Source: Clostridia bacterium (GTDB lineage: Bacteria; Bacillota; Clostridia; UMGS1883; UMGS1540). From it: a stretch of DNA of 56,717 nt. The first letter of the stretch is position 1. Each line of letters begins with the position of its first letter. Positions 7,009-14,796 of the stretch are shown piece by piece. The position numbers and the translations under genes are program-made. The notes beneath the pieces were generated by a model. The model saw nothing but the letters and a program-made list of their open reading frames with translations. It searched no databases and was not told where the DNA came from. The stretch lies in contig JAFSCR010000022.1 of NCBI GenBank assembly GCA_017436645.1, positions 1 to 56,717 on the forward strand, written 5' to 3'.

Positions 7009-10000
7009 ATCAGCCTAGCCTTTCCGAGCATTTTGTATATCATAACGGCAATCACGTCACGTGACAGCTTTTCCCGGGGCCGGATTTTCTGCTGTGTACT
7101 TTCTAAAATCCCTTCTTTTACGCAAAAGCCTACAGAAGAAACGGACCAGTCGGCAATGGCTTCGCAATCTTCAAATTTCTCCAGAATATCAGAGGCGGCA
7201 GCTTTATCCAAGTCTGTTTGCATGCCGCAAAGCGTAGCGGCACGCATAATCATAGTTGCGGCTTCCTCCGCCGTGACTTTGCCCTCAGGGTTAAAAAGAT
7301 GTTCTGATACGCCGTTTATAATACCGTAGTGGTAGGCGGTTTTAATGTACGGGGCATACCAATCGCCGTCTTTTACATCTTCAAAACGGACGCCGTCTTT
7401 TTCGGGAAGTCCCAATGCATTGACCATAATTGTAGCAAATTCGGCTCTCGTCATTTGCGCATAGGGATCATAGATTTCCGCAGTTTTTCCGTTTATAATG
7501 CCTCTTTCGGCAAGGGCTTCAATTTCGGCTTTGCCTATGCAATTTATAATATCGGCAAAGGTTTTTCCTTGATTTGTAATTTCTTTATAGGTAATGTCGG
7601 CATGTTTGCCTCTAAGGCCAAAGTCAGGTTTGTCATTTCCCTTGGGCGGCTCTTCACGGGACGCATCCGAACCCCGTTCCTTTGTGTAATCATCGGTGTA
7701 GTACCATATAACCGTCGAGTTCTTTGTAAGCTTTGTTTCGCGGCAACCTGTTGTTTGGTGCACGCCGTCAACGGTAAACATCCATCCCGATCGGGGACCG
7801 TGGTCAAATTCCTTATAGCCGCCGATTTCAGAAACATATCCGCCGGCTTCTGTGTAATCAATCCCTTCACTTTCAAGGGCCGCTTTTAAGGCATCAAAAA
7901 CAGTTTTGTTCTTTTCAAGAGATACACGGGTGGATACGAGTGGATTATACTGCCCGGCGTTATTTCTGTAAGTAAAGCTATTGTTACAACCGCTGCCGTG
8001 GGTCATTACTTTTACGGTTATCGAAAGATTTTTTGCAACGGGGGTTATGACAGGTGCAGTTTTTTTCGTAACAGTAAGCTTCGATATGGCAGGAACAAGG
8101 GAATGGTCGCCTTTATATGCCTTTATGTAATAGGTTCCTGTATGGAAGGTGCCATCGAGTTTTATCTGCACTTTACCGTCTGCGGCGGTTAACACTTCTT
8201 CAAAGCCATCGTTTCCTAAAACAGAAACCGAGGCGCCCGGATGGGGGGCAGGAACCTGATTCCAGTCCTCGTCATACCCGAGGGCATAGAGCGTCAATGT
8301 AATGGTAGACCCTTCTTTTGCGGTGATGGCGTCATCGCCAAAGTATGCATAGGTATCGCTATAGTAGGAGGTGTCATAATAATTAAATGCGGTAATATAG
8401 TCACCTTCTGCCACAGCATCGGTAAGACTATAGCAGCCTGTATGATTCCGGTAGTAGCCGGCAGAAGCGGCAACGCCCTCTGTGCCTCTGCCCCAAAGCT
8501 TTGCAAGGGACAGACCGTAATCACCCATAAAAGTACTGTAGCCTACGTCGGCACCGCCTTCATAAAGCACCTCGTGGGCGGCATATAAAGCTTCGTTTAC
8601 GGTGAGGGTGCCGTCACGATCTATATCCGAAACCGTAACCTTTGTTTGGGCAACAGGGGCACCGGTTTTATCCGTTACGATATCGCCGCCGTCTGCAATG
8701 GTTACAAATACATCTATAGGCTCTGCCGCGACACCCAAAATCTCAATTTTGCATACGGCAGGAACAATGCTTTTTGCGTCGGTATAGGCTACTGCATAGT
8801 ATGTGCCCGGGGCAAGGAGAGCGGTGGGGATTTCCACTTTTCCTTCTGCCGCCGTAGTCCATACTTCGCCATCGGTCCCTAACAGTTTAACCGAGGCGCC
8901 CGAATAGGGGGCAGGAACCTGATTCCAATCTGCATCGTACCCGAGGGCGTGCAGTGTCAGGGTAACTGCCGAGCCTTGGGATGTGGACACAGTATTTTCA
9001 GTAAAGTATGCATAAGCATCGCTCCAGTAGGAGGCGTCATAATAATTAAATGCGGTAATATAGTCACCTTCTGCCACGGCATCGGTAAGACTATAGCAGC
9101 CTGTATGATTCCGGTAGTAGCCGGCAGAAGCGGCAACGCCCTCTGTACCTCTGCCCCAAAGCTTTGCAAGGGACAGACCGAAATCACCCATAAAAGTACT
9201 GTAGCCTACGTCGGCACCGCCTTCATAAAGCACCTCGTGGGCGGCATATAAAGCTTCGTTTACGGTGAGGGTGCCGTCACGATCTATATCCGAAACCGTA
9301 ACCTTTGTTTGGGCAACAGGAGCGCCGGTTTTATCCGTTACGATTTCGCCGCCGTCTGCAATGGTTACAAATACGTCTATAGGCTCTGCCACAGTGCCGT
9401 CCGGCGCAGGGCTTTCTGTTCCGTCAAGGTCGTTATACGCTTGTCCCGCTGTGGAAAAATCCCAGTATGAAACACCGTCCTTGTGGGCCTTTCTGTATGC
9501 ATCGTATGCCTGCATAATCTGATAGGTGGCGATTGTGTTTACAGAATCGCCGTAAAGATATCCGTTTCCGTCGGGATTGCGATATTTTTCAAGGGCAGTT
9601 ACAATATTATCACACTCACTTTCGCCAAAGCCGTTTTCGGGATTGGTTACGTCAATCGCAAGGGCAGAAAGTGCAAGAAGCACCTGGGCGGTGGTGTTGG
9701 GGTTATCGGCATAGTCCCAGTCGTCGGAAATGGTGCCCTTCAGATATGTGAGGGCTTTGCCGATGGCAGTTTCAACCGTCCCATCGTTCCTGTATGGCGA
9801 AAGTGCCTGTATGCATATTGCCGTCATATCCGTATCGGCAGTAGCGTCCACGAGCCCAAAGCCTCCGTTTTCTGCCTGAAAACCGAGGAGTGCGCCAATC
9901 ATGTCACTTTTCTGCCAGGTGGCATCTTGCGGAATTTCCGCCTTTGCGGCATCAAGAGCCAGAAGGGAATAGGCAAGTTCATTTGCGCCGTCAGAAAGAC

Positions 10001-10418
10001 CCGTGTTGCCGGAGATGAGGTTTACAAGGTTTGCACCGTCAATATCCGAAATGTCTTTTCCCGAAACGGTAAAGCCAAGTGCTGCTTTTGCCGCATTGGT
10101 GGGTTTTACTGAAGTGGTCCAGGTCTTGACAGTTTCGGTTAAAGAAGCGTAATAGGCACTAAGGATGGCAGCGTCAACGGTTTTTCCGCCACGAAGTAGT
10201 GTGATCACCGCCCAATCCGAGCCAAATCCAACGCCCGAATCGTTATGTATTTGTGTCAGTTGTTCACGAAGATAGGCTTCAGCACTGCCGATGCCGGTGC
10301 TTATCATGGCGTAGAGAGCATTTTCATCCGTTGATTGATCGCTCGCAAGCGTTATATTTGCCGTGCCGAGCAGCAGAATGACGGATAACAATAAACATAA
10401 AATTCTTTTGCATTTCAT
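7005..10418 (-). CDS. SLH-anchored intrinsic-factor-like protein (alpha/alpha toroid, repeated domain, DUF4430, SLH)
   Basis: I start it at 10418 (MKCKRILCLLL), nine bases after AAAGGA; an upstream in-frame ATG at 10454 would place a charged leader before the signal peptide. Layout of the 1137 residues: signal peptide 1-26; alpha/alpha toroid about 30-330 with prenyltransferase-like repeats (LLGFQAENGGFGLVDA, YRNPDGNGYLYGD); two nearly identical 221-residue modules at about 342-785; DUF4430 about 795-915 (SGWMFTVDGVHQTTG); three SLH domains about 947-1137. Toroid plus DUF4430 beta-domain is the fold pair of mammalian intrinsic factor and transcobalamin. With the riboswitch upstream, a role in capturing cobalamin at the cell surface is a strong inference. 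Confidence 0.85.
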   Translation of the reverse strand: MKCKRILCLLLSVILLLGTANITLASDQSTDENALYAMISTGIGSAEAYLREQLTQIHNDSGVGFGSDWAVITLLRGGKTVDAAILSAYYASLTETVKTWTTSVKPTNAAKAALGFTVSGKDISDIDGANLVNLISGNTGLSDGANELAYSLLALDAAKAEIPQDATWQKSDMIGALLGFQAENGGFGLVDATADTDMTAICIQALSPYRNDGTVETAIGKALTYLKGTISDDWDYADNPNTTAQVLLALSALAIDVTNPENGFGESECDNIVTALEKYRNPDGNGYLYGDSVNTIATYQIMQAYDAYRKAHKDGVSYWDFSTAGQAYNDLDGTESPAPDGTVAEPIDVFVTIADGGEIVTDKTGAPVAQTKVTVSDIDRDGTLTVNEALYAAHEVLYEGGADVGYSTFMGDFGLSLAKLWGRGTEGVAASAGYYRNHTGCYSLTDAVAEGDYITAFNYYDASYWSDAYAYFTENTVSTSQGSAVTLTLHALGYDADWNQVPAPYSGASVKLLGTDGEVWTTAAEGKVEIPTALLAPGTYYAVAYTDAKSIVPAVCKIEILGVAAEPIDVFVTIADGGDIVTDKTGAPVAQTKVTVSDIDRDGTLTVNEALYAAHEVLYEGGADVGYSTFMGDYGLSLAKLWGRGTEGVAASAGYYRNHTGCYSLTDAVAEGDYITAFNYYDTSYYSDTYAYFGDDAITAKEGSTITLTLYALGYDEDWNQVPAPHPGASVSVLGNDGFEEVLTAADGKVQIKLDGTFHTGTYYIKAYKGDHSLVPAISKLTVTKKTAPVITPVAKNLSITVKVMTHGSGCNNSFTYRNNAGQYNPLVSTRVSLEKNKTVFDALKAALESEGIDYTEAGGYVSEIGGYKEFDHGPRSGWMFTVDGVHQTTGCRETKLTKNSTVIWYYTDDYTKERGSDASREEPPKGNDKPDFGLRGKHADITYKEITNQGKTFADIINCIGKAEIEALAERGIINGKTAEIYDPYAQMTRAEFATIMVNALGLPEKDGVRFEDVKDGDWYAPYIKTAYHYGIINGVSEHLFNPEGKVTAEEAATMIMRAATLCGMQTDLDKAAASDILEKFEDCEAIADWSVSSVGFCVKEGILESTQQKIRPREKLSRDVIAVMIYKMLGKARLI
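8223..9390 (-). repeat. Tandem 663-bp intragenic duplication in the B12-binding-like gene
   Basis: Segments at about 8223-8727 and 8886-9390 are nearly identical at DNA level, with a period of 663 bp (221 codons). The coded module begins AEPIDVFVTIADGG and includes GYSTFMGD, LSLAKLWGRG and YYRNHTGCYSLTDAVAEGDY. The rest of each unit is diverged. Such repeats can expand or contract by recombination. Confidence 0.9.
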
Positions 10419-10493
10419 TTCTTTTTGTCCTTTCTGAATTTGAATTGGAAACATGCGAAAACTGTTTTCCCATCACCTCACATACCGCATCAA

Positions 10494-10533
10494 CAAAAAA
10501 AGCTGCGGCAATTTTTTTAAAATTGCCACAGCT
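10494..10533 (-). terminator. Riboswitch expression-platform terminator
   Basis: On the minus strand 15-base arms (10519-10533 with 10501-10515, one G-U pair) around AAA are followed by a run of seven T, about 75 bp before the start codon. Its place between the cobalamin aptamer and the gene makes it the likely off-switch. Confidence 0.9.
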
Positions 10534-10556
10534 GTGTTTTCCTGTGTGCATCACAA

Positions 10557-10848
10557 TTTGCACTCAAAATTAGGCTTTCGCCATTTCGAGTGCAAAAACA
10601 TTATTCCTATGCCCATGGCACGGACGGAATAATATCAAAGCAGGTCTTGTGACTCGCATCATATAGACGAATTTGTCCGCATTTTTATATCCTGCCTTCT
10701 CAGTTTCCCAATGACCGGCTTTCGCCTTCGGATATAAAAACTTCGATGCATACACCGACAGTTATCGCAGAGGATTCTCACCTCATTCCCTTTTCACCTG
10801 CCATACCCATGCGGTATGGCCGACACTTTGTGTGAGATATTTAGTTTA
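10557..10848 (-). promoter_or_regulatory. Cobalamin riboswitch
   Basis: On the minus strand the conserved cobalamin-aptamer blocks are visible: GAGGTGAGAATCCTC, GATAACTGTCGG, then the core GCGAGTCAC followed by AAGACCTGC (near 10643-10665), matching the GAGTCAGGAGACCTGCC consensus. A stem TTTGCACTC/GAGTGCAAA (10557-10596) follows and probably competes with the terminator. Cobalamin binding normally lowers expression of the downstream gene, here the intrinsic-factor-like protein and the DUF4430 protein. Confidence 0.93.
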
Positions 10849-10855
10849 CCGGTTT

Positions 10856-10884
10856 ATTTTATCATATAATTTAACCGAAAGCAA
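10856..10884 (-). promoter_or_regulatory. Promoter of the riboswitch-controlled operon
   Basis: Minus-strand TTGCTT (10884-10879), 17 bp, TAAAAT (10861-10856). Transcription would begin near 10848, just ahead of the aptamer. Moderate match. Confidence 0.5.
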
Positions 10885-10920
10885 GAAATAAAAAGGGAAG
10901 AAATTAAAAAATCGTAAAAA

Positions 10921-11190
10921 GGTGTTAGTGACAGCGAACCGCTGTGAGGGCATTTATAACCGAACAGGTGAGCTGAGCGGGGCCCGAAAAATCTTGCCGT
11001 ACTTGTATCTTACGTGGAAAGGTCGATTCTCTTGGCGTATGGAGAGATACTCTGCGCCGAAGCTTTTTCGACCATCTGTGATGGTGCCCGAAAAAGCTTA
11101 TCGTGCTCGAGACTCCGCAGACCGCAAGGTTCCCTTGCGGCTGCTCCGACGAACTCTCACGAGTTCGGTTTCATCGCTCCTTCTCCGCCG
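10921..11190. other. Hairpin-rich noncoding cassette
   Basis: A series of strong inverted repeats: ACAGC/GCTGT (10931-10945); AAGCTTTTTCG/CGAAAAAGCTT with an inner ACCAT/ATGGT (11060-11099); CCGCAAGG/CCTTGCGG (11122-11140); CGAACTC/GAGTTCG (11150-11167). On the minus strand it starts GGCGGAGAAGGAGCGATG, whose first 13 bases equal the reverse-read 3' end of tRNA-Ser. Reading frames across it are arginine/serine-rich and look spurious. It may be a dispersed structured repeat or an RNA gene; I do not recognise it. Confidence 0.45.
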
Positions 11191-11194
11191 AAAT

Positions 11195-11231
11195 AAAAAA
11201 GCGATGCCGCAATATGCGGTATCGCTTTTTT
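11195..11231 (-). terminator. Displaced native terminator of the tRNA-Ser operon
   Basis: AAAAAAGCGATGCCGC and GCGGTATCGCTTTTTT form a strong stem directly left of the attL core. In the uninterrupted chromosome it would follow the CCA end of tRNA-Ser(GCU); the element has moved it 5.2 kb away. Confidence 0.75.
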
Positions 11232-11243
11232 GGCGGAGAAGGA
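11231..11243 (+). repeat. attL core of the tRNA-Ser element
   Basis: TGGCGGAGAAGGA, identical to 16434-16446. To its left is the native tRNA terminator; to its right begins element DNA. Confidence 0.85.
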
Positions 11244-11357
11244 CTATGCCTCCCAAATTGCAAGTTTTTTTTCACAATACCAGTTACTATTGAAATGATA
11301 CTTTATAGAAGTAGAGAGATTGAAGATTTGCTACATATTAACAATGTACCATTCTAA
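11244..11357 (+). other. Orphan 3' coding tail of the element's serine recombinase (attP side)
   Basis: From the attL core the reading frame that matches the recombinase frame at attR stays open for 37 codons, ending in TAA at 11355-11357 (LCLPNCKFFF..., finishing IEDLLHINNVPF). In the excised circle it would fuse in frame to the recombinase at the shared GGEG codons and supply its natural C-terminus. In the integrated state it is detached from the gene. Confidence 0.7.
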
Positions 11358-11948
11358 CAAAAAAGGAGTTTCTGTTTCTTTGTGTAATATAAAGAGTATC
11401 ACTCCAAATATTACACCAACTAACAGATTGCACATAAGGAGCAGAACTCCTTAACTCACTATAAAATTGAATATTCAAAAGAAAGTATAATTGAAAAAAC
11501 TTATAATTTTTTACTAACACCAAACTGTCCTTATGCCCTTTGTCTTTCCTACTTTGACAATCTCAAAAGACAAGCAGAATAAGGAAAAATACACCCTCAT
11601 TATTACACCTTTAAGGTGTTCATATATTTATTTTTGGGACTTTTTATGTCCTATGTGATTATATCACACTAAACATAAAAAGTCAATGGGGCAGTTTGTC
11701 TCGCAACAGATGAGATTTACAGACAAGGAGCACACCTTGTCTGTTTTTTTATGGTATAATAAAAAGCTTATTTTTATTATACCATACAACTACGCAAAAA
11801 ATGTGGTTAGGTGCTAAACCTAAACACATTTTGCCATAATAGAAAAATTAAAATAAAATGAAATAAATTAAAATAAAAAGAGAAAAAATGAAAAAAATCA
11901 GTTTTCTTGAAAATATCAAGAAAAACACTATAAAAAAGGGGGTTATTT
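11358..11948. promoter_or_regulatory. Palindrome-rich noncoding leader of the element
   Basis: No gene is supported here. Inverted repeats: ACACCTTTAAGGTGT (11615-11629); GACTTTTTATGT/ACATAAAAAGTC (11638-11684) enclosing GTGAT/ATCAC; AGACAAGG/CCTTGTCT followed by seven T (11720-11750, a terminator); ATGGTATAATAAAAA and its exact complement around GCTTA (11751-11785); an imperfect GCAAAAAATGTG/CACATTTTGC stem (11794-11835); TTTTCTTGA/TCAAGAAAA (11902-11924). Such density suggests an origin, control RNA or recombinase-binding arm sites. Confidence 0.5.
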
Positions 11949-12950
11949 ATGGGAAAATCAAAAAGTTTAGGTTATCAGATACATAGTGCATTATTAGAGA
12001 TAAACCTACAAGACAAAGAAAAAAGAACAGACCTTTTTAACAAGGAAAATGACACTCACTATAAGTATGTTGGGAAAAGAGAGTTTAAGAGAAATGGAAC
12101 AAGCATAAATTATATTTTCAGTAAAAGGAGTGCAGAAAACATAGCAGAAAAATCAAAAACCTTTACAAAGTTTTTGAAAGAAACATATAATGTCAAAATG
12201 GTTAGAGATATAAAACCTGAAATGTGCATTGCATTTTTAGACAGTAAAAAAGGTTGCTCAACAAAGACTATAAGTGCCTATAAAAATGCTCTTGAAAAGA
12301 TTTCTATTGCTTGTGAGAAAAAGTTTCACATACAAGGTTTTTATACAGAAAATGTAAGAACTCATAAAGTGGCAGATACTTATAAAACCAATTCAAGCAG
12401 ATTATACACCAATGAACAGATAGAAAAAATATGTAATTTTCCAAGTAGCAGACAAGCAGAAATTAGAACATTAATTTATAGTGGAATTAGGGTATTTGAA
12501 TTGATTGGAATTCAAGCAAAAGATGTAAATCTTGATAAACATATTTTTGAGACAACAATTAAGGACAATAAGATTGACACATACTCAACAATAAAAATCA
12601 TTGGCAAAGGTGGAAAAGTGTCTTACAGACCAATTTTGCCACAATACAGAGCATTTTTTAGAGAATTGATAAAAGATAAGCAACCAACAGAAAAAGTCTT
12701 TAATTTGCCTAAAAACACAAAGCAAACAAGACTAATAATGAGTAATGAGTTGAGAAGAATAACAAAAGAATTAGGACTTGCAGAAAGTGGCAAAAATCAC
12801 GAGTTTAGAAAATATCACTCTCAAATTGCAGTTGAGTATTATGTTTCAAAGGGTTGGGAGAGAGAAAAAGCAGAGCAATATGTTATTCAAAGACATCTTT
12901 CCCATAGTGCAGAAAGACAAGACTTGAAAAAGATTTATTTATATTCATAA
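11949..12950 (+). CDS. Tyrosine recombinase (phage-integrase family) of the element
   Basis: A 333-residue protein with an N-terminal SAM-like core-binding domain (about 60-150) and a catalytic domain. Catalytic residues: Arg in YSGIRVFELIGI, Lys in IIGKGGKVSYR, HxxR in NHEFRKYHSQ, His in QRHLSHSAER, and a Tyr near the C-terminus (KKIYLYS). It would cut and rejoin att DNA through a 3'-phosphotyrosine. tRNA 3' ends are the classic targets of this family, so this enzyme rather than the serine recombinase may be the integrase, although the latter abuts attR. It has a GGGGG-type ribosome site; the upstream leader is palindromic. Strongly AT-biased codons. Confidence 0.9.
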   Translation: MGKSKSLGYQIHSALLEINLQDKEKRTDLFNKENDTHYKYVGKREFKRNGTSINYIFSKRSAENIAEKSKTFTKFLKETYNVKMVRDIKPEMCIAFLDSKKGCSTKTISAYKNALEKISIACEKKFHIQGFYTENVRTHKVADTYKTNSSRLYTNEQIEKICNFPSSRQAEIRTLIYSGIRVFELIGIQAKDVNLDKHIFETTIKDNKIDTYSTIKIIGKGGKVSYRPILPQYRAFFRELIKDKQPTEKVFNLPKNTKQTRLIMSNELRRITKELGLAESGKNHEFRKYHSQIAVEYYVSKGWEREKAEQYVIQRHLSHSAERQDLKKIYLYS

Positions 12951-13005
12951 AATCTATTTACTTTAATAGCATTCTGTGTTATAATCAATATGGAGGTAAT
13001 TTTTT

Positions 13006-13377
13006 ATGAATATTGAAAAAGTAGCAAAATCAAGTAAAACAGTAGCAATTATAACTAGTAATGACAAATTGATTACTGATGTTCAATCAAGTTTAGATTT
13101 GATAATGACAGCAAAATATGAAACAGAAACCAATTTAATTGCCATAGATAAAAATGCTATTGTTGATGAGTTTTTTGTCTTGAGTTCAGGTCTTGCTGGA
13201 GAGATTTTACAAAAGTTTATAAATTATCAAGCAAAGATTGCTATTTGGGGTGATTTCTCAAAATATACAAGCAAACCATTAAAGGACTTTATTTATGAAA
13301 GCAATAAAGGTAATGATATTTTCTTTGTTGCTACCAAAGATGATGCTGTTGATTGTCTTGTTAGAACAGTCAAGTGA
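13006..13377 (+). CDS. DUF4180 family protein
   Basis: A 123-residue single-domain protein. I recognise DUF4180 by SSLDLIMTAKYETETNLIAI, then VDEFFVLSSGLAGEILQKF, then WGDFSKYTSKPLKDFIYES and GNDIFFVATKDDAVDCL near the end. The alternating strand/helix pattern resembles STAS-like folds. Function is unknown; in chromosomes such genes are often single accessory genes. Here it is the only apparent cargo not concerned with DNA mobility or its control, and it is followed by a terminator. Confidence 0.85.
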   Translation: MNIEKVAKSSKTVAIITSNDKLITDVQSSLDLIMTAKYETETNLIAIDKNAIVDEFFVLSSGLAGEILQKFINYQAKIAIWGDFSKYTSKPLKDFIYESNKGNDIFFVATKDDAVDCLVRTVK

Positions 13378-13402
13378 TAAATTATCTATGCTATAATGTT
13401 TT

Positions 13403-13434
13403 AAGCAACCTTTTCAAATGGGTTGCTTTTTAAT
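13403..13434 (+). terminator. Terminator after the DUF4180 gene
   Basis: AAGCAACC (13403-13410) and GGTTGCTT (13421-13428), followed by TTTAATTT. Confidence 0.8.
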
Positions 13435-13474
13435 TTGACAAAAGAAAATAACAATGTTAAAACCTTAATATAAA

Positions 13475-13497
13475 GAGATTTATATTTATATAAACTC
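13475..13497. promoter_or_regulatory. AT-rich near-palindrome upstream of the winged-helix gene
   Basis: GAG-TTTATAT and ATATAAA-CTC arms form an imperfect 23-bp palindrome 30 bp before the start of the winged-helix gene; a candidate autoregulatory operator. Confidence 0.35.
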
Positions 13498-13527
13498 TAA
13501 ATAAATATTTTTATAAGGAGGTGGAAA

Positions 13528-13950
13528 ATGGGAGCATTTTTCATTAACAGTAGTGAGATTTTAACATTGGCAATGTTAAACAACAAAGCATTTTATTTCA
13601 ATCAAAAAGAAATGGCAAATGCCATAGGGTGCAGACAACCAAATATTTCTTATGTCATTAACAATCTTATTGAGAAAGGTATTGTTGAAAATGCAAAAGG
13701 TTTTATAATGGTTAATCAATACAGACTTGTTGATTGTCTTGTTGCCTACGCAGATGCAGTTTATAATTCAAATGTTTATTTTCAAGAAAATGTTCTTAAG
13801 CTTAGAAATTGGGACCCTGAAATATATGCTTTTTTTCAAACATATTTAAGAATATTTAACATTGAATATGTAATTACAGAATGTAAATCACTCAATGAGA
13901 TTTGTTTTGTTTTTAAGAGTGATTTTATAGATATAGCAGATGTACTTTAA
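13528..13950 (+). CDS. Winged-helix DNA-binding protein of the element
   Basis: A 140-residue protein. The N-terminal 65 residues form a winged helix: FNQKEMANAIGCRQPNISYV is helix-turn-helix with a MarR-like spacing, followed by NNLIEKGIVENAKGFIMVNQYR as wing. The C-terminal half (about 70-140) is aromatic-rich without a family I recognise. An AAGGAGG ribosome site precedes the ATG. It probably controls the element's own genes (excision, copy number or the RepL-like gene). Flanked by terminators on both sides, so it is a monocistronic unit. Confidence 0.65.
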   Translation: MGAFFINSSEILTLAMLNNKAFYFNQKEMANAIGCRQPNISYVINNLIEKGIVENAKGFIMVNQYRLVDCLVAYADAVYNSNVYFQENVLKLRNWDPEIYAFFQTYLRIFNIEYVITECKSLNEICFVFKSDFIDIADVL

Positions 13951-13980
13951 TACAAGAGAGAGAATAAACAAAATATAAAA

Positions 13981-14013
13981 AATGCTTGTAAGATAAGCAA
14001 TAACAAGCATTTT
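13981..14013 (+). terminator. Terminator after the winged-helix gene
   Basis: AATGCTTGT (13981-13989) and ACAAGCATT (14003-14011), followed by TTAA and preceded by an A-rich stretch. Confidence 0.6.
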
Positions 14014-14030
14014 AAGAGATTAACTATATA

Positions 14031-14062
14031 AACTGTATTTTATACACTTATAAAGTACAGTT
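14031..14062. promoter_or_regulatory. Inverted repeat before the RepL-like gene
   Basis: Fourteen-base arms with one mismatch, AACTGTATTTTATA and TATAAAGTACAGTT, four bases apart, ending 20 bp before the ATG and just ahead of the AGGGGGTG ribosome site. It could be an operator, a copy-control hairpin or an iteron pair. Confidence 0.45.
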
Positions 14063-14082
14063 TATCTTTTAGGGGGTGTTTT

Positions 14083-14667
14083 ATGAGTGATAATAAGTCA
14101 TATATGCAAACTGAGTATGAGTTGAAAGAAGAAATCAAAAGCATAAATGACAAAGGTTTTAATACTGTCTTGATAAGAGATAAAGACCAAAGAGATAAAA
14201 GAAGATTTACAAAGATTTTTGATATAAAACTAAATGAGTTAATATATCATACAGACCTACAAAAAAAGCATATAGATTTTTTTATTTTGCTTGTCAATCT
14301 TAACACAAAATATATTGAGTATGATTTGAATATGATAAATCTTCCAATAAAAGAGATTGCTAAAAATATGCAGTTTTCAAAAGTTCATATTTATAACAAT
14401 CTTAAAGTCTTAAAAAAGCATAATTTGATTGATTATTATAAAAAAGGAAATAACAATATGGTAGTTATAAACCCTTGTTATTATGCAAGATTTTTAGATA
14501 TTAGATATATGTATTTTTTAGAGAATGCTTTTCTCAATGACAAACTTAATGTCAGTAATGTTATAGATAGAATTATAGTAATTAAAAGCAGTAAAAATGA
14601 CAGAAAAAATAAATACATAGACAACCAAATAAAAGACTATATACAAGCAAACTGTTTGCCAGATTAG
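14083..14667 (+). CDS. RepL-like plasmid replication protein (winged helix)
   Basis: A 194-residue protein. The middle holds a winged-helix module: DFFILLVNLNTKYIEYDLN, LPIKEIAKNMQFSKVHIYNN, LKVLKKHNLIDYYKKG, then the wing/terminal strand NMVVINPCYYARF. This arrangement, with a closing 'xxINPxxx' strand, is what I know from RepL-type initiators of small Firmicute plasmids, and I name it on that likeness only. A regulatory role is the alternative. If it is an initiator, the excised element could replicate as a plasmid. Confidence 0.55.
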   Translation: MSDNKSYMQTEYELKEEIKSINDKGFNTVLIRDKDQRDKRRFTKIFDIKLNELIYHTDLQKKHIDFFILLVNLNTKYIEYDLNMINLPIKEIAKNMQFSKVHIYNNLKVLKKHNLIDYYKKGNNNMVVINPCYYARFLDIRYMYFLENAFLNDKLNVSNVIDRIIVIKSSKNDRKNKYIDNQIKDYIQANCLPD

Positions 14668-14796
14668 GCAGACAGTTTTTCACATTGCAAAAATTGAGCA
14701 TATTATTTTTATTTATTGTATCAATAGACAAGGAAATATAAAAATGGTATAATATATTATATATAATAAAATATTTTTTACAAGGAGTGATTACAA

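Noticed and set aside
8241..10112. Several plus-strand frames opposite the B12-binding-like gene, some longer than 100 codons
   Set aside because: They mirror the coding repeats of the minus-strand gene, appear twice because the repeat does, and lack ribosome sites.
10922..11293. 123-codon plus-strand frame rich in Arg and Ser upstream of the element
   Set aside because: It runs through the hairpin cassette and across the att core, with no ribosome site and low-complexity composition. The open frame is a by-product of palindromic DNA.
11338..11523. 61-codon minus-strand frame in the element leader
   Set aside because: No ribosome site and AT-driven composition; it overlaps the plus-strand recombinase tail.
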